This document shows, in pieces, positions 17,801 to 24,727 of a DNA stretch of 38,750 nt (positions are counted from its first letter, which is position 1; the number at the start of each line of letters is the position of its first letter). Source of the DNA: Deltaproteobacteria bacterium (GTDB taxonomy: Bacteria > Desulfobacterota > Desulfarculia > Adiutricales > Adiutricaceae); the NCBI GenBank assembly GCA_031269485.1, contig JAISZC010000097.1, positions 1-38,750 on the forward strand, read 5' to 3'. The notes under the pieces are model-generated. The model worked only from the letters and a program-made list of their open reading frames with translations, did not search any database and was not told the origin of the DNA. The position numbers and the translations under genes are program-made.

Positions 17801-19116
17801 TTCGAGTCCTGGCCGCCGATCTCGAAGACCGTGTCGACGGCCGGGTCGATGGCCACCGCCGCCGTGGCCTGGGCGGTGATCTCGTTGACGGTCATGTCCG
17901 CGCCCAGATAGTCGGCCGTCAGGTATCGGCCCGAGCCGGTGGCGCACACGCCCAAGGCGACGCACTTGCCCTCGACCTGAGGCGCGACGGCCGCGAAGCC
18001 CTGGGCGATGGCCTCCAGCGGCCGGCCGGCCGTGGGCAGATACTGGCGGGCCACCAGGCGGCCGTCCTCGGTGACGAGGGCCACGTTGGTGGACACCGAG
18101 CCCACGTCCACGCCGATGTAGACCGGCAGCGGCTGGTCCGGCGAGACCTGGGCCCAGTCGAACTCGGCCGTGCCGGGCGTCCGCCGGGGACGCTCCAAAG
18201 GCGGCAGGCGGCTGGGATTGCTGCGTCCGGCGGCGGCGAACTCGGCCAGCGCCCGCAGATCCAGCCCCGCGGGGGGGCGCTCGGGCCGGGAGGCCGCCTC
18301 GGCCAGGGCGGCCTCGGCCGCGCCGGCGGCGGCGAAGACGAAATGCCGCTCCGGGACGATCAGCTCCTCCGGCGCGAGCTCCAGCGCCTCCCCCAGGGCC
18401 CGGACCAGGCCGCGGTTGGCGGCCACGCCGCCGACGAACAGCGCCGGGGCCGAAAGCGGCCGGCCTTTGGCCAAGCCGCTTTTGAGGTTGCGGGCCATGG
18501 CCAGACACAGCCCGTAGATGATCTCGTAGTCGGGCGTGGCCGACTGCTGGAGATGGATCATGTCGCTTTTGGCGAAGACGCTGCAGCGGCCGGCCACCCG
18601 CGGCGGAACCTCGGACTTGAGGGCCAGCTCGCCGAACTCGGCGATGCCGTAGCCCAGGCGGTGGGCCTGCTGGTCGAGAAAGGAGCCGGTCCCGGCGGCG
18701 CACAGCGCGTTCATGGCGAAGTCGGCCAGCAGCGGCCCGCCGTCGCCGTCGCGACCGAACCACAAAAGCTTGGTGTCCTCCCCGCCGATGTCGACGAGCG
18801 TCCGCGCCTGAGGCAGAATTCGACGGGCGGCCAGCGTCAGGGCCATGATCTCGCCGACGGGCCGTCCGCCGAGGAGCTCGGCCAGCCGGCCGGCGGCGGC
18901 GCCGGTGACCATGGGCGCGTGGATGAGGCTTGGGTCGTGGTCCGCGAGGAGCTCTTTGAGGGCTTCGAGAGCGGCGGCGTAGGGCCGTCCTTGGTGGCGA
19001 AGATAGCGTTCCGAGACCAGGCGGCCGCCTTGGTCGAGCAAAGCCAGCTTGACGCTGATGGACCCTGCGTCCAGACCTAGAAAGCGGCCGGGTCCGGACT
19101 TGTCGGAAAAAGTCAT
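14815..19116 (-). CDS. Giant 2-hydroxyacyl-CoA dehydratase activase-type protein
   Basis: About 1433 residues with four modules. Two ASKHA-fold BcrAD/BadFG/HgdC activase domains come first (FLGLDAGSISVKLALLD and, near residue 331, YIGVDVGSVSTNVALV). Each has a Cys-containing motif (NALCAAGTGSF, NKACAAGTGSF) of the kind that holds a bridging 4Fe-4S cluster. From about 690 there is a DUF2229-like region (MFFAELGAFWSVFWAALGYEPVWSS). The last 400 residues resemble HgdB-type dehydratase subunits (PPMCDHVEAVAAVF, SGKECYPLILTIGDFIKL). Separate activases drive ATP-dependent electron injection into dehydratases or reductases. The fused giant form is widespread in anaerobes; I know of no settled function for it. 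I chose ATG 19116 over TTG 19155 because it leads directly into the first domain. Confidence 0.9.
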   Translation of the reverse strand: MTFSDKSGPGRFLGLDAGSISVKLALLDQGGRLVSERYLRHQGRPYAAALEALKELLADHDPSLIHAPMVTGAAAGRLAELLGGRPVGEIMALTLAARRILPQARTLVDIGGEDTKLLWFGRDGDGGPLLADFAMNALCAAGTGSFLDQQAHRLGYGIAEFGELALKSEVPPRVAGRCSVFAKSDMIHLQQSATPDYEIIYGLCLAMARNLKSGLAKGRPLSAPALFVGGVAANRGLVRALGEALELAPEELIVPERHFVFAAAGAAEAALAEAASRPERPPAGLDLRALAEFAAAGRSNPSRLPPLERPRRTPGTAEFDWAQVSPDQPLPVYIGVDVGSVSTNVALVTEDGRLVARQYLPTAGRPLEAIAQGFAAVAPQVEGKCVALGVCATGSGRYLTADYLGADMTVNEITAQATAAVAIDPAVDTVFEIGGQDSKYISIQDGVIVDFMMNKACAAGTGSFLEEQADKLGLSIKDEFGNLALSSPAPVALGERCTVFMESDLVHHQQNGVDVRDLTAGLCHGIVANYLGRVVETRAVGRNVFFQGGTSFNQGVAAAFASRLGRPVTVPDNADVTGAMGAALIARDRRAWTRSKFVGFDLSRRRYQIASFECRHCANRCEIRKVAVEGGRPFFYGSRCDRYEEEGARAAKAPRWPDLFEFRAQACFSPPELRPLLDDPQRLRRGRVGLIRTMFFAELGAFWSVFWAALGYEPVWSSPTSKTTINRGCERAESDFCFPVKAAHGHLLELAEAGVELIFLPSTVNMPAAGEAGAPDNAACPYAQSLAYTAAAALDLKPPRLLAGPVFFGEGPKPLLDSLVKLGARIGLPASEVRAAAELAQTAQKSFQRTLQDKGQQALALLGPDDLAMVVVARPYNGFDPGLNLRLSQKLSNLGVLGVPMDFLPLALNHEEPLAHYWRYGQKITAAAAAIAADDRLEGLYISNFGCGPDSFIIHFFKHLMGDKPFLEIEIDEHSSDVGAVTRLEAFLDSLAARKARAKQLRAGQTARPPRTTGRPIKVARRPRRGQTIYLPPMCDHVEAVAAVFRSAGLAAEALPPSDQETVELGRSQTSGKECYPLILTIGDFIKLSRRPGFDPAASALFMPSSNGPCRFGQYARYTSLVMKRLGLEELEVLSIDQTGGMYAALDQAGSAGRRAGSLSKSLWRALAGVDLLQKALLTTRPREKTPGAADAAFRASLDEFAAALEAGDGRQEMTAQARARERFEAARDGLDREPLPQVGLVGEIYVRHNRFANEDVVRRLEALGAEVLAPPFTEWIFYTGLVNAMRAARAGAWRKRFAAVLTGLVQRWELGRLAAPWRGFFPGGAKEPPVSQVVELGEKFMGRAFQGEAILSMGKGLEYFEHGARGLVNIMPFTCMPGMVVGGLTSRLRDEAAGMPAISLAFDGQSQTNTQARLEAFMYQVRNFRNPKTARA

Positions 19117-19135
19117 ATGTCGGCGAAACCTCGAT

Positions 19136-19157
19136 TCTTGGCCGTAAACGGCCAAGA
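19136..19157 (-). promoter_or_regulatory. Hairpin just upstream of the activase gene
   Basis: TCTTGGCCG and CGGCCAAGA form a perfect 9-bp stem with a TAAA loop, 20-40 bases upstream of the chosen ATG. There is no T tract. It could affect translation start or be an operator. Confidence 0.4.
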
Positions 19158-19516
19158 GAGCAATTCAACGCCGTCCGGTCCTCAAGGCGCCGCTTGGCCG
19201 TCTTGCGGGCGGCGGGCGATCCTCAGGCCGAGGCGGACAGCCGTCAGGCGCGGAGCCGAGGATTGCGGCGCCGAAGGGCAAGGCGAGCCGTTCGGAGGCT
19301 GGGGCCAAGGCGAAATCATGAAAGTGGGCCGCGCCAGGCGACTCGGCGGGGCGATCCGAACCGTCTGGGCCAAAAGCCGAGATTGGGGAATTCGTTCGGA
19401 CGGCGCCGCGGAAAAAATCTGGGCGGCGCTCCGGCGGAGCGCCTGAGCCGGCCCGCTTGTCCGGGCCGGCGAGCGCCTGGCGGCGGTTGGGGGCCGTCTG
19501 GCGGTTGCTTGCGGCA
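19158..19516. other. Spacer between divergent activase and leuD genes
   Basis: GC-rich DNA in which the listed ORFs overlap on both strands and carry no motif. No gene or RNA is supported. The leuD promoter follows. Confidence 0.4.
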
Positions 19517-19545
19517 TTGTATCATAAACGTCGTCAAATTATAAT
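19517..19545 (+). promoter_or_regulatory. Promoter upstream of leuD
   Basis: TTGTAT and a perfect TATAAT are separated by exactly 17 bases, in a short AT-rich island within GC-rich DNA. The leuD ATG is about 260 bases downstream, leaving an unusually long leader. I saw no leader peptide rich in Leu codons or any riboswitch in it. Confidence 0.6.
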
Positions 19546-19805
19546 AGGCGGGGCCGAGCTGGAAACCAAGACGCCCGGCCGCCTTGAAGCGTCCGGCCTC
19601 GGCCTGTCCCAAGCCTCGTGAGCTCAAGTCCCGCGGTTTCGAGCCGAGCCTCGTGGTCCCGGCCCGAACAGCCTCGGCGCCGGGCTTAGCTTCGGCGTCA
19701 GAAGTCCGGCGAGGGCCTGACTCTTGGCCGGTCCGGCGGCTTGACTGGAAAAAGCCGCCCCGGGCCTCAAAGGGCCCCTAACCTCCAAAATAATTGAGAG
19801 CCGCA

Positions 19806-20429
19806 ATGCAGCCCTTCGACGTCCTGACCGCCGTGGCCGCGGTGCTCGACCGCCCCAACGTGGACACCGATCTGCTGGTGCCCAAGCAGTTTTTGACCAG
19901 CATCGAAAGGTCCGGCTTTGGCCGCCATCTTTTTCACGACTTGCGCTACCTGGAAGACGGCCGCGAAAATCCCGACTTTTTCCTCAACCAAGCCCCCTTC
20001 CGCCGAGCCCGGATCTTGTTGTCCGGCGAGAACTTCGGCTGCGGCTCCAGCCGCGAGCACGCCGCCTGGGCCTTGGAGGACTTCGGTTTCAGGGTCGTGG
20101 CGGCCCCGAGCTTCGGGGACATTTTCCGCAACAACGCCTTCAACATCGGGCTGTTGCTCGTCGAGCTCCCGCCGGAGCGCCTCCGGCGCCTGATGGATCT
20201 GACGCTGGCCGAGCCTGGGCGCGAGCTGACGGTCGATCTGCGAAGCCAAACCATCAGCCGGCCCAACGGACTGACGGAGGCCGAGTTCTCGATTGATCCC
20301 GATCGGCGCGAGCGCTTGCTGAACGGCTTGGACGCCATTGGCCTGACGCTCAAGCGCGAGGCGGCCGTGGAGGCGTACGAGCAAGCCCACGGCCAGAGCT
20401 GGCGGGCGGTTCTGCCCGGCCGGAGCTGA
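19806..20429 (+). CDS. leuD: 3-isopropylmalate dehydratase small subunit
   Basis: With LeuC this subunit isomerises 2- to 3-isopropylmalate in leucine synthesis. The swivelling-domain motifs are present: RPNVDTDLLVPKQFL, GENFGCGSSREHAAWALEDFG, APSFGDIFRNNAFNIGLL. At about 207 residues it is the longer E. coli-type LeuD rather than the 160-residue archaeal type. The ORF track starts at a TTG four codons upstream. I use the ATG (MQPFDVLTAV), which has GAGAG upstream. No leuC, leuB or leuA is in the window, so the subunit is encoded apart from its partner or the rest lies elsewhere. Confidence 0.95.
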   Translation: MQPFDVLTAVAAVLDRPNVDTDLLVPKQFLTSIERSGFGRHLFHDLRYLEDGRENPDFFLNQAPFRRARILLSGENFGCGSSREHAAWALEDFGFRVVAAPSFGDIFRNNAFNIGLLLVELPPERLRRLMDLTLAEPGRELTVDLRSQTISRPNGLTEAEFSIDPDRRERLLNGLDAIGLTLKREAAVEAYEQAHGQSWRAVLPGRS

Positions 20430-20481
20430 CCAGGGGCTCAGGCGGAGCGGAAAAAGGGCGGACAAGGCGGGGGGTGCAAAG

Positions 20482-20511
20482 CTGATCGAGGCGCAAAAAC
20501 CCCATTTTCAG
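20482..20511 (-). repeat. Dispersed repeat copy B
   Basis: On the minus strand this reads CTGAAAATGGGG...TCGATCAG, closely matching the copy at 3361-3390. It partly overlaps the terminator-like hairpin after thiE. Confidence 0.5.
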
Positions 20512-20517
20512 TTGGGG
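20495..20517 (-). terminator. Terminator-like hairpin after the thi genes
   Basis: On the minus strand, CCCCA-ACTGAAAA-TGGGG is followed directly by TTTTTG. The stem is short (5 bp), but the T tract is well placed about 155 bases beyond the thiE stop. Confidence 0.4.
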
Positions 20518-20672
20518 CGAGGATCTAGCCGTCCGGCCAAGAGGGTCTCGAAGACAGGGAAAAGGTCGTCCGTCGGTAGGGCGGCTTCGGAAAATCTTGC
20601 CGCCGGGCGGGTCGGTCTTGGCGGCCGACCAGCCCAAGAGCAAGCCTGGAGACGGAAAACTGCCCAAAACGC

Positions 20673-21317
20673 TCAAGGCCTGGCGGCCAGCAGACGGCGG
20701 GCCGTGTCGGTCGGGTCGGAGGCGGTCGTCAAAGCCGAGATGACCGCCAGCCCGGCGAAGCCCAACCGCCAGATTTCGGCGGCGTTGTCGACCGTCAGCC
20801 CCCCGATGGCCACCGTCGGGGCGCCCAGAGCGACGACGGCCGCGGCTTGGCGGCGATCGGCCGTCGGGGCGTCGGTTTTCGAGCCAGTGGCGAAGATGGC
20901 CCCCACGCCGATGTAGTCGGCGCCGGCGGCCAAGCCGGCTTGGGCTTGGGATTCCAGAGCCGCCGAGAGCCCCAAAATTTTGGACTTGGGCCAATGGGCG
21001 GCCGCGGCCTCCAAGGGCAGATCAGTTTGGCCCAGGTGAAGGCCGTCGGCGTCGGAGGCCAAGGCGATGTCGAGGCGGTCGTTGACGATGAAAAGACGGC
21101 CACGCTCGCGGCAGAAACGGGCCAAAGCAAGGGCCGAACGGTAGAGCTCTCCCCCGGGGAGCTTTTTCTCCCTCAGCTGCAAGGCCGTGACGCCGCCGGC
21201 GAAGGCCAGCTCGGCCAACTGCTCCACGGAGCGCGGCTGGGCCTCGGCCTGGCTGACGACCAGCGTCAGCCGCAGCCTTTCGGCCAGTTCGCTTCTTCGG
21301 CTTTTCGAGCCGCTCAT
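20673..21317 (-). CDS. thiE: Thiamine-phosphate synthase
   Basis: Joins HMP-pyrophosphate and the thiazole phosphate to make thiamine monophosphate. The TIM-barrel motifs are all visible: TALQLREKKL, FIVNDRLDIALASDADGLHLGQTD, YIGVGAIFATGSKTDA and APTVAIGGLTVDNAAEIW. At 214 residues the length is typical. The ATG at 21317 is followed by a short Lys/Arg-rich lead. It is the last of three minus-strand thi genes, separated from thiM by about 200 bases that hold only shadow ORFs. Confidence 0.95.
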   Translation of the reverse strand: MSGSKSRRSELAERLRLTLVVSQAEAQPRSVEQLAELAFAGGVTALQLREKKLPGGELYRSALALARFCRERGRLFIVNDRLDIALASDADGLHLGQTDLPLEAAAAHWPKSKILGLSAALESQAQAGLAAGADYIGVGAIFATGSKTDAPTADRRQAAAVVALGAPTVAIGGLTVDNAAEIWRLGFAGLAVISALTTASDPTDTARRLLAARP

Positions 21318-21518
21318 CGGCGCCTCCTGCGCAATTGGCCGCCAAGCCGGCCGCCGGACCCGTCAGCCGGCGGGGCCAGGGCGTCCGGGCCAGCTGCGAC
21401 CGGGCGGCTCTTGCCGGCCAGCTCGCCTCCGACAGTCCCCAAAGAGCCTAAGGCCATCCAGCTCTCATGGTCTTCAGCCGCCGAGGCGGCGGCCGTCGTC
21501 ATTCGAGTCGGCTGGCCC

Positions 21519-22325
21519 TCAGTCGCCCGGGCCGAGCAGATCCCCGCCTGCGATCAGCCCCAGCCAGTCGAACAAAGCCGCCTTGAAGCCGCCCAAGGCG
21601 CCTGGCGTTCCAAGGCCGGCCTCGGCCTTTTCGGCGGCTCGGGCCAAATGGCGCAGCGCTCCGGCCGCGGCCAGCAGCGGCCGGTCAGGGTTGGCCCCGA
21701 CATAGGCCCCGATCAGAGCGCTCAGCAGGCAGCCGGCGCCGGTGAGCTTGGTCAAAAGCGGCGTCCCGCCGGCGACCTTCAAAACGGTCGCGCCGTCGGC
21801 GACCAGATCGGTCGGGCCGGTCACGGCCGCGACGAGGCCACGGCTTTCGGCCAGCGCGGCGATTTTGCGGGCCAAGGTCTCTTCCGTCGCCGCGGCGGTG
21901 GAATCCACGCCCTTTTGCCCGGCCGAGCCTTCGTCGGAGGGGGCGCACAGCGCCAAAATCTCCGAGGCGTTGCCCCGGACGATCTTGGCCGCCGGCAAAA
22001 ATTCCAGCGCCGCCGCCAAGCGTCTGGGCGTGGCCCCGGCGCCCACGGGATCCAGGACGATGGGGACGCCGGCCTCGGCGGCGGCCGCCGCCGCCCGGCG
22101 CATGACGGCCAAGGAGGCCTCGTTGAGGGTGCCGATGTTGATCACCAAGGCCGAGGCCAAGCGGGCCAAGCTTTCGGCGTCCTGCGGGTCTTCGCTCATC
22201 ACCGGCGAGGCCCCCACGGCCAGCAGCGCGTTGGCGCAGTCATTGACCGTGACGGTGTTGGTCAGGCACAGCACCAAGGGCGAAGAGGCCTTAAGACGGT
22301 CCAGAAGACTGGCCCAATCAGCCAT
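21519..22325 (-). CDS. thiM: Hydroxyethylthiazole kinase
   Basis: Phosphorylates salvaged 4-methyl-5-hydroxyethylthiazole. The ribokinase-like features are PLVLCLTNTVTVNDCANALLAVGASPVMSEDP at the start, VPIVLDPVGAGATPRR in the middle, IVRGNASEILAL, and the anion-hole and catalytic Cys in LLTKLTGAGCLLSALIGAY. At 268 residues it has normal length. It starts 33 bases after thiD on the same strand. Together with thiD and thiE it makes a salvage route. No thiC or thiG is nearby. Confidence 0.95.
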   Translation of the reverse strand: MADWASLLDRLKASSPLVLCLTNTVTVNDCANALLAVGASPVMSEDPQDAESLARLASALVINIGTLNEASLAVMRRAAAAAAEAGVPIVLDPVGAGATPRRLAAALEFLPAAKIVRGNASEILALCAPSDEGSAGQKGVDSTAAATEETLARKIAALAESRGLVAAVTGPTDLVADGATVLKVAGGTPLLTKLTGAGCLLSALIGAYVGANPDRPLLAAAGALRHLARAAEKAEAGLGTPGALGGFKAALFDWLGLIAGGDLLGPGD

Positions 22326-22358
22326 GTTTCACCTCAGTCAAAAAGGGCGGAAAAAAAA

Positions 22359-23177
22359 TTACTTGTAGTCGTAGAGGCGGTAAAAATGGTTGAGCGGACC
22401 GTGGCCGTGGCCCAAGCTCAGGCCGTGCTTGAGGCCTTCCTTGACATAGAGCTTGGCCAGGTGCACCGACTCCTCCATGGTTTCGCCGCGAGCCAGGCAG
22501 GCCGCGACCGCCGCCGACAGCGAGCAGCCCGTGCCGTGGTCGTTTTTGGTCTCCACTCGTGGAGCGGTCAGCCAGATGGGGCCGTCAGCCCCGAAAAAGA
22601 GATCGACGCATTTTTGGCCCGGCGCGTGTCCGCCTTTGACCAGCACATCCTGGGCCCCGAGCTTTTTTAAGGCTTCGGCGGCCTTGAGGCAGTCGTCGAG
22701 ATCGGCGATCTTCACGCCGGTCAAGGCCTCGGCCTCGGGGATGTTGGGCGTGGTGAGCCGGCAAAGAGGCATCAGCCTAAACAAGGCCTCTACGGCGTCG
22801 GGCGGGAGAAACGTGTGCCCGGCGGCGCTGACCATGACCGGATCGAGCACCGCCGGCGGCCGCGGGTCGAGGCGCTCCATAAAGTCGGCCAAGGCTTCGG
22901 CGTTGGCCTTGTTGCCCAAAAGGCCTATCTTGACGGCCTCCACCGGGAAGTCGTCGAAGACGGCTTCCAGCTGGGCGGTCAGCAGGGCCGGCGAGAGGCA
23001 TTCCATGGCGGTCACGGCCACGGTGTTTTGAGCGGTCACGGCGCTCACCGCGCACAGGCCGTAGACGCCCAAGGCGGCGAAGGTCTTGAGATCGGCTTGC
23101 AGGCCGGCCCCGCCGCCGGAGTCTGAGGAGGCGACGGTCAAAGCTCTCGTCAGCGGCAAAACCGCAACGTCGGACAT
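22359..23177 (-). CDS. thiD: HMP / HMP-phosphate kinase
   Basis: Carries out one or both phosphorylations of hydroxymethylpyrimidine for thiamine synthesis. Motifs: ALTVASSDSGGGAGLQADLKTFAALGVYG, AVTAQNTVAV, VEAVKIGLLGN, AVLDPVMVSAAGH, LTTPNIPEAEALTG, VLVKGGHAPG, and the ATP/anion loop NDHGTGCSLSAAVAA. At 272 residues the length is standard. ATG 23177 is preceded by GGAGA seven bases upstream. It is the first gene of thiD-thiM-thiE. I looked for a TPP riboswitch in the upstream DNA and did not find its conserved CTGAGA/GATCTGGATAAT-type core. Confidence 0.95.
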   Translation of the reverse strand: MSDVAVLPLTRALTVASSDSGGGAGLQADLKTFAALGVYGLCAVSAVTAQNTVAVTAMECLSPALLTAQLEAVFDDFPVEAVKIGLLGNKANAEALADFMERLDPRPPAVLDPVMVSAAGHTFLPPDAVEALFRLMPLCRLTTPNIPEAEALTGVKIADLDDCLKAAEALKKLGAQDVLVKGGHAPGQKCVDLFFGADGPIWLTAPRVETKNDHGTGCSLSAAVAACLARGETMEESVHLAKLYVKEGLKHGLSLGHGHGPLNHFYRLYDYK

Positions 23178-23245
23178 GTTGAGTCTCCATGGAGCTGCGA
23201 CGGACGCCCGTCGGCGGGCGCCCGTCTTTTCGAGCGGACGAAGTT

Positions 23246-23275
23246 ATATTAGCCTCACCTGTCGCCGCATTGCAA
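23246..23275 (-). promoter_or_regulatory. Possible promoter of the thi genes
   Basis: On the minus strand TTGCAA and TAATAT are separated by 18 bases, in an AT-rich patch 70-100 bases before thiD. The spacing is slightly long and the match moderate. Confidence 0.35.
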
Positions 23276-23587
23276 TATTTTTTGGCTCGGCCATTTTCGG
23301 CTTGGGCGGAGCTGTCAGCCGGCTCGACGCCCGAGGACCGCCGGAGGCCGAGGTTCGACGAGCCGGCCTCGCGTCCCGTTCGCCCGGCCGGCCTTGCTTT
23401 CGAGGTCAACGGCGACGCTTTTTCGCCCTTCGGCGGCCCCTTCCGTCTCAAGCCCCCTCGGCCGGCGGCCGGCTTTTTCGCCCTGGAAACCGGTCGGGCT
23501 TTATGGCCGTCCGGCGAAAGCCTCGCGAAAGCCCGGCCAAGCCTTCGGCAATATAGCCAACAATTTATTTTAAAAGTTATTGCGCGT

Positions 23588-23860
23588 CCGTGAAGGCTTG
23601 TTGTCAGCGAGGTGCAAGTCCACGCCAGGGGTGTCGCCGCAGCCCCTGCAGCCAGAGATGACCGCGTCGTCGTGAGGTTGGGAGCAACCTGAGGCAAAAG
23701 AGCAGTCCGTAGGTTAACTAACCCGTTTAGACAGAGCGTCGCAGACGAGCCAGCCTTAATTTGGCGAAGCCAGATAGGCGTGCGGCGCCATCTGGGCGGT
23801 TGCTTTGGCTACATGATAGGGTTAACGTCATGTTTCTGAGTTGATGAACAAAAAAATGGC
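23588..23860 (+). ncRNA. Structured RNA-like segment, possibly group II intron domain I fragment
   Basis: No ORF fits this segment, yet it is rich in stem-forming pieces: AGGTGCAAGTCC-type boundary, CAGGGGTGTCGCCGCAGCCCCTG, GAGGTTGGGAGCAACCTGAGG, GCAGTCCGTAGGTTAACTAACCCG. The string of GGTGCAAGTCC followed by a short GC hairpin and then CAGTCCGTAGG resembles the 5' domain I of bacterial group II introns as I remember them. GTGAAG at 23588 could be the intron 5' end. I see no reverse transcriptase ORF and no domain V hairpin downstream, so if it is an intron it is ORF-less or decayed. Another structured RNA class is possible. Confidence 0.35.
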
Positions 23861-24430
23861 GTCTAAATCGACGCGCATCAAGTTTTTAGGCGTGGAATGC
23901 TCTGAAGACAATGCAAGATAAGTGGAGAAACATATTTAGTCTGATACGATGGCAATAAGAGCTTTTATAGCGCTAAAAGCCATATATGCACCATAATACA
24001 GGGTTAAAAAGCAAAGTCGGTCCATGGAAGGGAATGGAAAGATGGATACGCAGAATATCACCAAAAATTAGAATATTAATCCATATTTAGCTAAATCGAT
24101 ATATTTATTTGTATACGCCTAATAGTCATGCTATTAAGCAGCAACAAGAATAATAGATTCGGCAAGTCATATGCTGCACACTTAAAATGGCTAAATAGCT
24201 TCTTATGAAAGCTTTAGTGCAAATCTATTGAAATTATATGGAACAGCGAAGGACAAAATCGTTTATTTTTCATATATATAGGCTAATTATTCCAATTTAT
24301 GATGATAGCCCTCAATTATAGAAATAAATCTGAAAAAATCGCTAGATATATTCAGAAGTAAGGGAGACAACACTTTTAATACACATATATGAGAAATATC
24401 AATCTATAATAAAAGTCAAATAAGGGTTAT
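23861..24430. other. Very AT-rich, gene-free tract
   Basis: About 570 bases with stops in all frames and composition opposite to the window. Small dyads such as GCTTTTA-TAGCGC-TAAAAGC (near 23957) occur. It directly continues the structured segment before it and ends abruptly at GC-rich DNA near 24430. It may be the remainder of the same inserted element. Confidence 0.5.
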
Positions 24431-24727
24431 ATGTCACAAAAAGGCGACCAACGACCGATTACGCCAAAGCTTGAGGGGGCCGACCGCCGCGCGGCGCACG
24501 TCCGCTCGTTCAGACGGCGGCCGAGGCCGAAGCATTTTGACCTTTTCGGCCGAAAAAATCGCCAAAGCTGTCTTGGCTGCGAACCGATTCCAGTGTATTA
24601 TGTTAGCGGCGCTGACTCGAATGTCGGAGGCCGATTCACGTTCAGGCTCGCCGCCGAAGACGACTTTTTGCCGCTGCAGGCCTGAGCTGGGAGCTCCGGG
24701 CCGGGCGCTCGATTGGATAGGCGTGAC
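24431..24727. other. GC-rich leader before the NrtR-like gene
   Basis: Two short overlapping ORFs lie here, but neither has motifs or a good start. No promoter was assigned. A GCCAA-N7-TTGGC dyad lies at 24561-24577. Confidence 0.3.

Noticed and set aside
15521-19168. 1215-residue minus ORF and 946-residue plus ORF across the activase
   Set aside because: Both are shadows of the activase gene, made possible by high GC; they are Arg- or Gly-rich with no motifs.
23178-23587. TPP riboswitch before thiD
   Set aside because: The conserved THI-box core strings were not found on the minus strand.
23861-24430. Small peptide genes in the AT-rich tract
   Set aside because: Frames are all short, start without SDs, and stop within about 20 codons.
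24561-24577. GCCAA-N7-TTGGC as an operator of the NrtR-like gene
   Set aside because: Its half-sites are in the opposite order to the TTGCC/GGCAA dyads at 25687-25730, and five-base arms are expected by chance.
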